From the NCBI RefSeq assembly GCF_025972045.1, contig NZ_JAPDHX010000002.1, positions 248,001 through 312,000 on the forward strand: 64,000 bases of DNA, given 5' to 3'. Both the position numbers and the translations under genes were made by a program. Shown piece after piece: positions 52,681 to 61,397 of the stretch. Source of the stretch: Micropruina sonneratiae (GTDB taxonomy: Bacteria; Actinomycetota; Actinomycetes; Propionibacteriales; Propionibacteriaceae). The notes under the pieces were generated by a model. It ran no database searches. It worked only from the letters and a program-made list of their open reading frames with translations, and was not told the DNA's origin. The first letter of the stretch is position 1, and each line of letters opens with the position of its first letter.

Positions 52681-54018
52681 ATGCCCGAGCAGCAGGTTGC
52701 GGCCCGCGCGGACGGCGCCGACGAGGTGGCCGAGAACCGGCTGGCCGGCCGGCTGGACGCCTGGTTGTTCGCCGCCGGCGGAGTGCTGTCGGTGTACCTG
52801 TCGTACCTCACCTTGCTGGAGGGGATTCAGCCGGGCTGGCCCGCCCTGCTGCTGCTCGCCTTCTGGGCCCTGGTCGCCTACCTGGTACTGCCGCGCATCC
52901 ACCGCCTGTTGACCCGCATCTACGTGCCGGACTACTTCATCGGGCGCTCCCGGACCGCCGACGGCCTACTGGGCGACCCGGTGAACCTGGCGCTGCTCGG
53001 GACCGCGGACCAGGTTCATACCGCGATGCGCAACGCCGGCTGGGTCAGGGCCGACGAGGTCACCCTGCGCACCGGTTGGCGGATCGTGGTGTCCTCGGTG
53101 CTGGGTCACACCTACGCCAATGCCCCGGTCAGCCCGCTGTTCCTGTTCCAGCGCCGCCAGGATTTCGCCTACCAGCAGGAGGTCGACGGCAGCCCGAGCC
53201 AACGCCACCACGTCCGGTTCTGGCGCTGCCCCGACGGCTGGCTGCTGCCCGGCGGCAGCCGGGTGGACTGGCTCGCCGCCGGAACCTTCGACCGCCGGGT
53301 CGGGCTGTCGCTGTTCACCCTGCAGGTGACGCACAAGATCGGCCAGGACATCGACGAGGAGCGCGACCACATCGTCAGCACGGTGCGGGCAGCGGACGCC
53401 GCCGTCCGGGTGCGGGTGATCGAGAACTTCGCCACCGGGTACCACGCCCGCAACGGCGGCGGGGACCGGATCGAGACCGACGGGGACCTGCCCGTGCTCG
53501 ACCTGACCGCGGTGGCGCCGTCCGGTACCGGCACCGCCGCCGTGGTCACCCGGGACACCCCCGAGCCGCCCGCACCACTCGCCCCGGTCCGCCGCGAACA
53601 CGCCATCGCCCCTGCTCAGGTGCTGTTCGCGAGCGTCATCACCGGGCTGCGCGGGCTGGCCAACCTGGTGCTGGCCGTGACCGCACTGCTCGGGCTGTAC
53701 GGACCCCTCGGCATCGACCCGGCGGATGCGCCGGGCATCGTGCTGACGGTGGTGGGCGTCACGGTGGGGGCGGCGGCCCTGACCGATCTGGCGCTGATCG
53801 CCCTGCTGCTCGTCCGGCAGAACTGGGCGCGGCTGGTGCTGTGCACGGTCAGCCTGATCAGCGCCTCGGCGGTCTACCTCACCCGCGTGCTGAACCGGGA
53901 ATCCGGACGGCTGGGCGGCGACCTGGTCAACCTGGCGTTCAGCGTGCTGGTGCTGCTGGCCCTGTCCAGCGAGGCGGCCCGGGCCTACACCCACCCGAAG
54001 CACCGCCGGCTGCCCTGA
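52681..54018 (+). CDS. LssY_C-domain membrane protein
   Basis: 445 residues, ATG 52681 after AAAGGA. Two N-terminal helices (LFAAGGVLSVYLSYLTLLEG and PALLLLAFWALVAYLVLP), then an LssY C-terminal-type domain of about 200 residues (VPDYFIGRSRTADGLLGDPV, ALLGTADQVHTAMRNAGW, TFDRRVGLSLFTLQVTHKIG, IDEERDHIVSTV), then four C-terminal helices. Length and layout differ from LssY, which joins a DedA-like part to this domain. Function unknown. Confidence 0.75.
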   Translation: MPEQQVAARADGADEVAENRLAGRLDAWLFAAGGVLSVYLSYLTLLEGIQPGWPALLLLAFWALVAYLVLPRIHRLLTRIYVPDYFIGRSRTADGLLGDPVNLALLGTADQVHTAMRNAGWVRADEVTLRTGWRIVVSSVLGHTYANAPVSPLFLFQRRQDFAYQQEVDGSPSQRHHVRFWRCPDGWLLPGGSRVDWLAAGTFDRRVGLSLFTLQVTHKIGQDIDEERDHIVSTVRAADAAVRVRVIENFATGYHARNGGGDRIETDGDLPVLDLTAVAPSGTGTAAVVTRDTPEPPAPLAPVRREHAIAPAQVLFASVITGLRGLANLVLAVTALLGLYGPLGIDPADAPGIVLTVVGVTVGAAALTDLALIALLLVRQNWARLVLCTVSLISASAVYLTRVLNRESGRLGGDLVNLAFSVLVLLALSSEAARAYTHPKHRRLP

Positions 54019-54025
54019 GGCGATC

Positions 54026-54095
54026 CGTCATCCCGGCGAACGCCGGGATCTCCGCGCGGCACCGACAGATCCCTCAGGGCAGGCCCGGGATGACG
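54026..54095. repeat. REP-like palindromes before lacZ 3' end
   Basis: 54026-54053 is CGTCATCCCGGCGAACGCCG then GGATCTC, nearly the unit at 23718. 54067-54095 is an imperfect inverted copy (AGATCCCTCAGGGCAGGCCC then GGGATGACGA). Placed between convergent gene ends. Confidence 0.7.
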
Positions 54096-54123
54096 AACAC
54101 CCCGGGACGACCGGGACAGGCCG

Positions 54124-57100
54124 TCAGGCGATGCCGCGGAAGGCGAACCGGAAGGTCAGCGGCTCGGTGGCGCCCACCAGGTACTCGGGGTGGGTGCGGG
54201 CGCCCCACGAGTCGTCGCCGCCGACGCCCCGACGCTTCAGTGCCGGACGCAGGATGGTCCGCTGGATCGGCGGTAGGTCGACCGGGTGCAGGGCGTTCTC
54301 GATCTCGAACGGCGTCCAGGGCAGGGCAGAGAACTCCATCGGGCCGGACGCCTCGAAGCGCAGCCCGCGCCCCGCTTCATCGGTCACCTCGGCCCAGCGG
54401 ACGCCGGTGTGGCTGCCCGCCTCCTGCGGGCGGACGTACGGCGTCAGCTGGGTGCTCACGTCGCCCTCCCAAACCCCCAGCCGTGCCCCCAGGCGACGGT
54501 CCGCGTAGCACTCGTGCGGTCCCTCGCCGTACCAGCGCAGCCGGTGCAGGGCGGCGTCGGCCGCGAACAGCATGCCGAACTCCGGCAGGTCCGGCAGTCC
54601 CGCGCCGGCGTCCAGGCTCAGGGTCACCTCGACCCGCCCGTCGCCGTCGACCAGGTAGGCGACCTCGCATGCGCTCGCCGGTTCGGTGGGCAGCAGGTAG
54701 CGGTAGCGGATCTCGACACCGTCGTCCCCGACGCTGACCGATGGCCCGGACTGGTCGGCCGGTTTGGCGTACCGGCTGGCCAGCTGCCATTGCCCGTCGC
54801 GGAACGGCATCCCCCAGCCGCGCTCGTTGGACGTCGGCGCGTGCCAGAAGTTGGGGTGCGGGACGCCGCGCAGCAAGTCGATGCCCCCGTCACGGCCGCC
54901 GATCCGGTAGGACAGCAGCCCGCCGTGGATGCGTGAGAACAGGGCTTGGAAGTGCCGCCCGCGGACGCCGACGTTGTGGATGCCGTCCACGTACTCGGGC
55001 CTGGGACGCGCCGCCGATCTGCCGCCGGCCGCCGAATCGGGGGCCCCGGCCACGGGGAACACGGCCTGCTGGTGGGCGACCACGTGCCCGGCCGCAGCCC
55101 ACGCCGTGGCCTCGGGCAGCGCGAACGTCACCTCGACCACGTACTCGCCGGCGGCGTCCGGCACCGTGAACGGCAGGGCGAACCGACCGCTCTGACCCGG
55201 TGCGACGTCGGTGGCGACCTCCGCGGCGGCGAGCACCTCGCCCTCACGGACGAGTTCGGCGCGGCAGCACAGAGCCGAGCTCGCGGTGAACAGGTACCGG
55301 TTGTCGACCTCGAAGCCGTCGGCGTCCACCCGGATCGCCAGCGGCTGGTAGAGGTACTTCATCTCGGCGACGGCCGGCTTGGGCGTGTGGTCGGCGAACA
55401 GCATGCCGTTGGCGCTGAAGTCGCCGTCGTGCGGGGCCTCGCCGCAGTCGCCGCCGTAGCCGAAGTACTGCTGGCCGTGCCGGTCGGTGAGCCGGATCGC
55501 CTGGTCGGCGAAGTCCCAGATGAACCCGCCCTGGAACAGCGGCTCGCGGTAGGCCAGCTCGAAGTACCGATCGACGGCGCCGAACGAGTTGCCCATCGCG
55601 TGGGCGTACTCGCACAGGATGTACGGCTTGTCCCGGTGCTCGGTCAGGAACTGTTCGATCTCGGACGCCGGGGCGTACATCCGGCTGACGATGTCGGTCG
55701 TGCCCGGATGGCGGGGATCCCAGTGCACCCCCTCGTAGTGCACCGGCCGGGTCGGGTCGTTGGCCCGGAACCAGTCGCTGACGGCCAGGATGTTGCTGCC
55801 GCCGAACGACTCGTTGCCGCACGACCAGATCACCACGCTGGGGTGATTCTTGTCTCGTTCCAGCAGGTTCGCAGCCCGGTCCAGCAGGGCGTCGCGCCAC
55901 TCCGGCCGGTCACCTGGGACGACCTGGTCGAGGCCGATCCGGCCCCGGCCGTGCGCGTCCCACAGTCCGTGCGACTCCAGATTCATCTCGTCGATCAGGT
56001 AGAACCCGTAGCGGTCGCACAGTTCGTAGAAGAACGAGTTGTTCGGGTAGTGGCTGGTGCGGATCGCGTTGACGTTGTTGGCCTTCAACAGCCGCAGGTC
56101 GGCCTCGGTCTGCTCGACCGACATCACCCTGCCGTGCAGCCCGAACTCGTGGCGGTTCACGCCCTTGAACACCACCCGGCGCCCGTTGACGCACAGCACG
56201 CCGCCTTCGATGCCGAAGCGGCGGACGCCGACCTTCAGCGGCACCACCTCGCTGACCGCACCGGCGGCGTCCAGCACCTCGAGGGTCAGGTCGTACAGGT
56301 GCGGATCCTCCGCGCTCCACAGGCGCGGCTGCTCGATCGTGACGCACAGCTCACCGGCACCGCCGGTCAGCTCGCCGACCCCGGCCAGCACGGCCCGGAC
56401 GCCGCCGGCGCCGGTCAGCGTCGTGCGCAGCGTGACGACGGCGCTGGCCAGGTCGTCGGCCACCTCGGTGACGACCCGGACGTCCTGCGCGTGCACCGCG
56501 GGGCGCCGGTACAGCACGACGTCGCGGAACAGTCCGGAGAAACGGTAGAAGTCCTGGTCCTCGATCCACGACCCGGCGCTCCACTTGAACACCTGCGCGG
56601 CCAGCCGGTTCTCGCCCTCGACCAGCGCATCGGTGAGGTCGAACTCCGACGGGGTGAACGAGTCGGTGCCGTATCCGACGAAGGCACCGTTCAGCCACAC
56701 CGCGATCGCGCTCTCGGCGCCCTTGAACGACACGCTGAGCCGCTCACCGTCGGCGAGCGGGTGCTCGAGGGTGAACCAGGTGACGTAGCTGCCGACCGGG
56801 TTGAACCGGGCCGGAACCTGCGGCGGCTCGACCTGCTCGTGACCGTCCCAGGGGTACTGCACGTTGGTGTACTGCGGGCGGTCGTAGCCCTGCAGCTGAA
56901 GATGCCCCGGCACAGTGATGGTGTCCCAGCCGGAGCAGTCGAAACCGGGCTGCTCGAAGCCGGGCACCAGTTGGCCGGGATTGACGGCGAAGTGGAACTT
57001 CCACAGGCCGTTCAGCGACTGCTCGAAGGCGCTGACCCCGGACGCCGCCTCGTCCGCACAGGTGAACCAGCGGTGGTCGGAATGGGCGGCGATCCGGTTC

Positions 57101-57225
57101 GCCGCCAGCCTGGTCGGGTCCGCGATCCACGACGGGTCGAAGCCGGCGGGCGTACCGGCCCCGGCGGCCGGTTCAGCACGCCCGTTCGGGCGCGCGTCGA
57201 TCGGGGTGCGAATATCAGAACTCAC
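54124..57225 (-). CDS. lacZ: Beta-galactosidase, glycoside hydrolase family 2
   Basis: 1033 residues from GTG 57225, close to E. coli LacZ. Domains in order: jelly-roll sugar-binding (LNGLWKFHFAVNPGQLVPGF), immunoglobulin-like, TIM barrel (RTSHYPNNSFFYELCDRYGF; acid/base Glu in WSCGNESFGG; nucleophile Glu in ILCEYAHAMGNSFGAVDRY), and the C-terminal small-chain domain from about residue 760 (RHFQALFSRIHGGLLSYRIG). No signal peptide, so cytoplasmic. Overlaps the broken ABC permease by GTGA, so it once formed the end of a sugar-uptake operon. Confidence 0.92.
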   Translation of the reverse strand: MSSDIRTPIDARPNGRAEPAAGAGTPAGFDPSWIADPTRLAANRIAAHSDHRWFTCADEAASGVSAFEQSLNGLWKFHFAVNPGQLVPGFEQPGFDCSGWDTITVPGHLQLQGYDRPQYTNVQYPWDGHEQVEPPQVPARFNPVGSYVTWFTLEHPLADGERLSVSFKGAESAIAVWLNGAFVGYGTDSFTPSEFDLTDALVEGENRLAAQVFKWSAGSWIEDQDFYRFSGLFRDVVLYRRPAVHAQDVRVVTEVADDLASAVVTLRTTLTGAGGVRAVLAGVGELTGGAGELCVTIEQPRLWSAEDPHLYDLTLEVLDAAGAVSEVVPLKVGVRRFGIEGGVLCVNGRRVVFKGVNRHEFGLHGRVMSVEQTEADLRLLKANNVNAIRTSHYPNNSFFYELCDRYGFYLIDEMNLESHGLWDAHGRGRIGLDQVVPGDRPEWRDALLDRAANLLERDKNHPSVVIWSCGNESFGGSNILAVSDWFRANDPTRPVHYEGVHWDPRHPGTTDIVSRMYAPASEIEQFLTEHRDKPYILCEYAHAMGNSFGAVDRYFELAYREPLFQGGFIWDFADQAIRLTDRHGQQYFGYGGDCGEAPHDGDFSANGMLFADHTPKPAVAEMKYLYQPLAIRVDADGFEVDNRYLFTASSALCCRAELVREGEVLAAAEVATDVAPGQSGRFALPFTVPDAAGEYVVEVTFALPEATAWAAAGHVVAHQQAVFPVAGAPDSAAGGRSAARPRPEYVDGIHNVGVRGRHFQALFSRIHGGLLSYRIGGRDGGIDLLRGVPHPNFWHAPTSNERGWGMPFRDGQWQLASRYAKPADQSGPSVSVGDDGVEIRYRYLLPTEPASACEVAYLVDGDGRVEVTLSLDAGAGLPDLPEFGMLFAADAALHRLRWYGEGPHECYADRRLGARLGVWEGDVSTQLTPYVRPQEAGSHTGVRWAEVTDEAGRGLRFEASGPMEFSALPWTPFEIENALHPVDLPPIQRTILRPALKRRGVGGDDSWGARTHPEYLVGATEPLTFRFAFRGIA

Positions 57226-57510
57226 TTGACTGCTCCTGTGATGCCGTCTGCGAAAGCGCGTTGGAGAACGAGGAAGATGACCATCGTCGGCAGTGAGGCC
57301 AGCAAGACAGCCAGCATCAGCATGCCGTAGTCGGTGACGTACCCGGCACGAAGGTTCGAGATCAGCATCGGCATGGTCTGGTAGGCGCTGTTGACGAGGA
57401 TCACCTTCGGCCACAGGAAGTTGTTCCACGCGGTCATAAAGGTGATCACGGCGGCGGCCGCGTAGGTCGACCGCATGGTCGGCAGGAAGATGCGGGCGAA
57501 GATCTGCAGC
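57222..57510 (-). pseudogene. Sugar ABC permease (MalG/LacG type), 5'-deleted
   Basis: The reverse strand reads LQIFARIFLPTMRSTYAAAA (after the coupling-helix region) then WNNFLWPKVILVNSAYQTMP and the last helix LAVLLASLPTMVIFLVLQRA, ending FADGITGAVK. This is only the C-terminal third of a carbohydrate ABC permease. Immediately upstream of the LQIF codons an in-frame TAG lies near 57511, and the sequence there belongs to another gene. The stop overlaps the lacZ GTG. Confidence 0.8.
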
Positions 57511-57801
57511 TACGTGAGTGTCGCGGGCGCGACCGGCGGCGTCCTGTGGGCGTGGCTGGCTGCCGGCGCCGCGTTCGCTCTGGTCACCGTCCTATGGGGA
57601 TTGTTGCTCGCGCCGAGGGCACCGGTGACGCTGCCGGGCTGGGCCACCTGGACGATCGAGGCGGTGCTGTTCGTGGCCGCAGGCGCCTGGCTGGCGGGCC
57701 TGGGGCATCCCTGGACGGGTGCCGCCATGGTGGTCGTCTGGGCGCTCAACCGCGTCGCTCTTCGCTGGCTGCGACCCGATTTGGTGCCGCCGCCGAGTTG
57801 A
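57511..57801 (+). pseudogene. DUF2568/YrdB-like membrane protein, 5'-deleted
   Basis: The forward frame reads ATGGVLWAWLAAGAAFALVT then VLWGLLLAPRAPVTLPGWAT and EAVLFVAAGAWLAGLGHPWT. This matches DUF2568 (YrdB) except that the first helix (usually a NxxLRFLLEL start) is missing. The frame does run back to an ATG at 57475, but that 5' part is antisense permease sequence and does not resemble the family. Some product could still be made from that chance start. Confidence 0.6.
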
Positions 57802-57848
57802 GCCATCGCCCGTCGTGACCCGGTCCGGTCGTGGCCCGAGCCTGCCGG

Positions 57849-58364
57849 TCAGCGGGCGCGGGCCCGGTGCCGCCGCACCGCGGCCCGGTTGGCGCACCGC
57901 ACCGAGCAGTACTGCTGGCGTCCGTTGCGGGTCACGTCGACGACCACCGCGTCACAGTCGGCCGCGCAACGGTGCAACCGGTGCATGCCGCGGGTGGTGA
58001 GGTGCAGGGCGGTGCCGACGCCGATCACGGCGGCCAGCACCTCCGCCACACTCTTCTCGTCGTCGCGGTAGTGCAGGTGCCAGCCCTCCCCGTCGTGATC
58101 GGTGAGCCGGGGGTACGCGGTCGCCGCCGCCATCTGGCCGTTGAGCAGCGCCGCTCGCAGCCGCGGGTCGCCCTCGTCGACCACCAGCAGCCAGTCGTCG
58201 ATCACCGTCCTGACCTGTGGGTGGTCGTCGCCGGAGCGCGGAAACTCCATCGTCATGCCCAGTTCGTGGGCCCTTTCCACGATTCCGTCGGCGTCCGGCG
58301 GCCAGTCGTTGGCCAGGGACGCCGCCAGCAACACCGCATACTCGCCGTAAGGGTTGAGATGCAT
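57849..58364 (-). CDS. CGNR zinc-finger protein (ABATE domain)
   Basis: 171 residues. N-terminal ABATE-type domain (GEYAVLLAASLANDWPPDAD) and a C-terminal zinc finger: CAADCDAVVVDVTRNGRQQY then CSVRCANRAAVRRHR, matching the CGNR consensus (here CANR). Predicted DNA-binding stress or antibiotic-response regulator. Divergent from the small gene at 58390 across a short AT-rich gap. Confidence 0.82.
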   Translation of the reverse strand: MHLNPYGEYAVLLAASLANDWPPDADGIVERAHELGMTMEFPRSGDDHPQVRTVIDDWLLVVDEGDPRLRAALLNGQMAAATAYPRLTDHDGEGWHLHYRDDEKSVAEVLAAVIGVGTALHLTTRGMHRLHRCAADCDAVVVDVTRNGRQQYCSVRCANRAAVRRHRARAR

Positions 58365-58389
58365 AAGGCCATTACATCACAGTGGAGTC

Positions 58390-58623
58390 ATGACCTCCCT
58401 TGCACCCGATCTCGACCCGATCACGACCGCCACCGACCAGCCCACGCACGAGCACGCCTGGAGCGTTGAATCCCGGCACCGCACCTCCATCGGCCACCTG
58501 TTGTACGTGCGCTGCGCCGAGTGCGGCACCCGTCGCGTCGACGTCCAGAGCCACGTCTATGAGCCGCCCATCGCGCTCAGCCGCCACCTGGGCAGCGCGG
58601 ACGCCGCCGCCGTCCGCGGCTGA
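58390..58623 (+). CDS. Small hypothetical protein with CxxC
   Basis: 77 residues, ATG 58390 in the AT-rich divergent promoter with the CGNR gene. One CxxC ([17 protein letters not shown]) preceded by HEHAW and followed by a His suggests a small zinc ribbon. Conserved-looking core [17 protein letters not shown]. Possibly controlled with its divergent neighbour. Function unknown. Confidence 0.6.
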   Translation: MTSLAPDLDPITTATDQPTHEHAWSVESRHRTSIGHLLYVRCAECGTRRVDVQSHVYEPPIALSRHLGSADAAAVRG

Positions 58624-58702
58624 AGAACCCGGCCCGCCCTTTTCGTGGGCGCGTGCACCGGGTAAGAGTGGTGGACAGCAGCAGCGCACCGAGAGTGAGC
58701 AC

Positions 58703-59647
58703 ATGGCCCGCATCCCCAATGAGTTGACCATTCCCGACCTGTCCGGACGCCGTGCCGTCGTCACCGGGGGCAGCGACGGCATCGGGCTGGGCATCGCCAC
58801 CCGGCTGGCCGGAGCGGGCGCCGAAGTGGTCCTGCCGGTCCGCAACCAGGCCAAGGGCGAGCGTGCGATCAGCACCGTTCTCGGCCGGCACCCGGACGCC
58901 GCGGTGTCGTTGCGCGAGCTGGACCTGTCCTCGCTCGCGTCGGTGGCCGCCCTGGGCGAGACGCTTCGCCAGGAGCGCGCGCCGATCAGCATCCTGATCA
59001 ACAACGCCGGAGTGATGACGCCCCCGCAGCGCCAAACCACGGCCGACGGTTTCGAGTTGCAGTACGGCTCGAATCACCTGGGCCACGTCGCACTGGTGTG
59101 GCACCTGCTGCCGCTGCTGCAGCAGGGCCGTGCCCGGGTCACCTCCCAGATCAGCATCGCCGCCAACCAGGGCGCCATCAACTGGGACGACCTGAACTGG
59201 CAGCACGGCTATCGCGGCATGGGCGCGTACAGCCAGTCCAAGATCGCACTGGGACTGTTCGGCCTCGAACTCGACCGCCGCAGCCGATCGCACGGCTGGG
59301 GAATCAGCAGCAATCTCTCCCACCCGGGCGTGGCTGCCACCAGCCTGCTCGCGGCCCGCCCCGAACTGGGACGGTCCGGCGACACGCTGGGCCACCGGCT
59401 GATCGCGGGACTGTCGCGGCGGGGCGTCCTGTTCGGCACACCCGACAGCGCGGGACTGCCGGCCCTGCTGGCCGCGACCGGACCCGACTCGCGCGGCGGC
59501 GCGCTGTACGGGCCGCAGGGCCTGGGCCACCTCGGCGGACCACCCGGTGAGCAGAAGCTGTACTCCCGACTGTGCAGCACCGAGGACGCCGCGCGCAGTT
59601 GGGCGGCGTCGGAGGAGTTGCTGGACCTGGAGTTCCCGACGGCCTGA
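58703..59647 (+). CDS. Short-chain dehydrogenase/reductase (retinol-dehydrogenase-like)
   Basis: 314 residues, longer than classical SDRs. [18 protein letters not shown], the NNAG motif in [36 protein letters not shown], and active Tyr/Lys in [16 protein letters not shown]. The usual catalytic Ser sits in [10 protein letters not shown]. Extension after [11 protein letters not shown] matches the light-dependent-protochlorophyllide-reductase-like/WW-oxidoreductase branch. Substrate unknown. Convergent with an HxlR regulator. Confidence 0.87.
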   Translation: MARIPNELTIPDLSGRRAVVTGGSDGIGLGIATRLAGAGAEVVLPVRNQAKGERAISTVLGRHPDAAVSLRELDLSSLASVAALGETLRQERAPISILINNAGVMTPPQRQTTADGFELQYGSNHLGHVALVWHLLPLLQQGRARVTSQISIAANQGAINWDDLNWQHGYRGMGAYSQSKIALGLFGLELDRRSRSHGWGISSNLSHPGVAATSLLAARPELGRSGDTLGHRLIAGLSRRGVLFGTPDSAGLPALLAATGPDSRGGALYGPQGLGHLGGPPGEQKLYSRLCSTEDAARSWAASEELLDLEFPTA

Positions 59648-59684
59648 GGCCGGCGAGCCACGTGCGCGCCGAGGGGCGGGGGCG

Positions 59685-60350
59685 TTACCCGGCGTCCGCC
59701 CGGTAGGGGACGCGGAAGATCTCGACGAACTCCGCCAGCAGGGCCGGGTCTCCGGTGACCTCGACGGCACCGCTGGCCACGGCGTCCGCCGGATCGAGCA
59801 CGCCGGCCAGCAGGTCGCGGAATCCTGGGCCGCCCTCGACGATCAGGTCGGACGGCTGGGCGGGGCCCGGCCCCACCACCACGGCCCGATCGGCGACGAT
59901 CGCGTGCGCCACGGCCTGCCCGACTCGGACGGTGAACGCGCGCCGGCGTCCGCGCGGCGGCGTCCGGTGCTGCGACGCGACCCGCAGCGCGGAGACCAGC
60001 GACGCCTCTGTGACGATCTCCCCCTCGCGCGGCTCGCGCAGCTCGGCCGCACCCCAACGGGAGAGCGCATCCAGCGCGGGCTGCAGCTCTTCACCGCGGG
60101 GCGTCAGTGCGTACACCACCGAACGATCGGCACCGGCTCGCGCCTGGCGCACCACCAGCCCGTCCTGCTCGAGCTCCTTGAGGCGGGTCGCCAGCAGGTT
60201 GGACGGGATGCCCGGCAAGCCGGCGGCGAGGTCGGAGTAGCGGCGCGGCCCGACGAGCAGGTCGCGCAGGATCAGCAACGTCCAGCGCTGGCCGAGAATC
60301 TCGGCGGCGCGCGACAACCCGCAGTACTGGCCGTAGGCACGCGTTGGCAT
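59685..60350 (-). CDS. HxlR-family regulator with C-terminal SCP2-like domain
   Basis: 221 residues, ATG 60350. The N-terminal 100 residues are HxlR: YCGLSRAAEILGQRWTLLIL (with the redox Cys), RRYSDLAAGLPGIPSNLLAT, RLKELEQDGLVVRQ and YALTPRGEELQPAL. The remaining 110 residues (FTVRVGQAVAHAIVADRAVV, DLLAGVLDPADAVASGAVEV) look like a sterol-carrier-type ligand domain found fused to such regulators. Divergent from the DHFR-like gene; operator at 60390. Confidence 0.85.
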   Translation of the reverse strand: MPTRAYGQYCGLSRAAEILGQRWTLLILRDLLVGPRRYSDLAAGLPGIPSNLLATRLKELEQDGLVVRQARAGADRSVVYALTPRGEELQPALDALSRWGAAELREPREGEIVTEASLVSALRVASQHRTPPRGRRRAFTVRVGQAVAHAIVADRAVVVGPGPAQPSDLIVEGGPGFRDLLAGVLDPADAVASGAVEVTGDPALLAEFVEIFRVPYRADAG

Positions 60351-60389
60351 GGTCACACGATAACCCGTGACTTGAGGAAGTGATGCATG

Positions 60390-60404
60390 CTTCATTTAAT
60401 GAAG
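60390..60404. promoter_or_regulatory. Probable HxlR operator
   Basis: CTTCATT-T-AATGAAG, a perfect 15-bp palindrome in the only AT-rich stretch between the HxlR-type regulator (start 60350) and the DHFR-like gene (start 60435). Confidence 0.55.
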
Positions 60405-60434
60405 TCATTCTGCGCGATGGAGCGAGGAGGAGCC

Positions 60435-61013
60435 ATGGAACTACTGGTCGACTACATCACCTCTCTGGACGGCTACGGCGCCGCGGAGGGCTGGCCGGGC
60501 TGGTGGGGCCTGGAGGGTCCGGAGTACCTCGGCTGGCTGGCCGAGGATTCGGAGAAACCGCGCACGCTGTTGATGGGCGCCAACACCTACCGGCTGATGT
60601 CGGGCTTCGCCGCCTCGGAGTCCGAGGGCGTCGGCGCGCTCGACACCGTGCCCAAACTGGTCTTCTCGAACACCCTCGACGAGCCGCTGACCTGGCACAA
60701 CTCGACGTTGGTGCGCGGCGACGCGGTCGAGGCGGTGCGGCGACTCAAGGAGCAGGGTGCGGGTCTGCTGTCGACGATCGGCAGCGTGTCCCTCGCGCGC
60801 TCCCTGCTGGTCGCGGGCCTGGTCGACCGCTTCCGTGTCGTGGTGTTCCCGGTGATCACCGGCCGGACCGGGCAGGAGCGCATCTACGACGGCTACCCGG
60901 ACGTCGTGCTCGAACTGATCGAGGCCCGTACCTTCGACGCGGGCCTGCAACTGCTGGACTACCGGCCGCGCCTGCTGGACGCCCCGCTTCCCCCGGGACC
61001 GGGCAGCGCCTGA
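60435..61013 (+). CDS. Dihydrofolate reductase-family protein (RibD C-terminal-like)
   Basis: 192 residues, ATG 60435 with GAGGAGGAG just upstream. DHFR/RibD_C fold: LLVDYITSLDGYGAA (strand A), RTLLMGANTYRLMSGFA, KLVFSNTLDE, LLSTIGSVSLARSLLVAGLV and DRFRVVVFPVITG. These actinobacterial paralogues are not FolA; they reduce unknown substrates with NADPH. Its divergent HxlR neighbour and operator suggest inducible expression. Confidence 0.88.
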   Translation: MELLVDYITSLDGYGAAEGWPGWWGLEGPEYLGWLAEDSEKPRTLLMGANTYRLMSGFAASESEGVGALDTVPKLVFSNTLDEPLTWHNSTLVRGDAVEAVRRLKEQGAGLLSTIGSVSLARSLLVAGLVDRFRVVVFPVITGRTGQERIYDGYPDVVLELIEARTFDAGLQLLDYRPRLLDAPLPPGPGSA

Positions 61014-61397
61014 GTCAAGAAAAGGCCCCGAGATCTCGACACGTGCACCCGACTGTTCAAGACCACGTTCCATTCAGCGATATTGAACGTCCGGGACTCG
61101 TGAACACCGAGAGACGACCTGGCGCGACACGTCCAGCAGACCTTGGTGCGCGGGAAATGAGGGATGCCACTGCCTTTCGGTGCAGCCCTGATGGCCGCAG
61201 CCCGTCCTCAGCCAGACAAATCGGCGGCTCCGCCTGAGTCACGGACTCCGAAGTGCGCCGAGTGCGGGTCATGGCATCAGTGACGACGAGGTAATGGCGG
61301 CGATCGTTCGAGGGATCGTGCACCTGGTCGCTGACCAGCCCGGCGGTGACCTCGTGCGTGAGGTCCGACCGGGGATCACCCGTCAGCCGGAGCCCTC
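61014..61397. other. Island border: degenerate short ORFs
   Basis: 384 bp with lower GC than before. 61191-61283 could encode 30 residues with a zinc-ribbon-like PKCAECGSWHQ; its continuation (VRGIVHLVADQPGG) is in another frame from about 61294, suggesting a frameshifted small gene of the type seen next to methyltransferases in integrated elements. No tRNA, integrase or clear att repeat was seen. Confidence 0.35.

Noticed and set aside
54946-57330. 794-residue forward frame antisense to lacZ
   Set aside because: LacZ on the reverse strand has every GH2 motif; the antisense frame is Val/Arg/Asp-rich without motifs.
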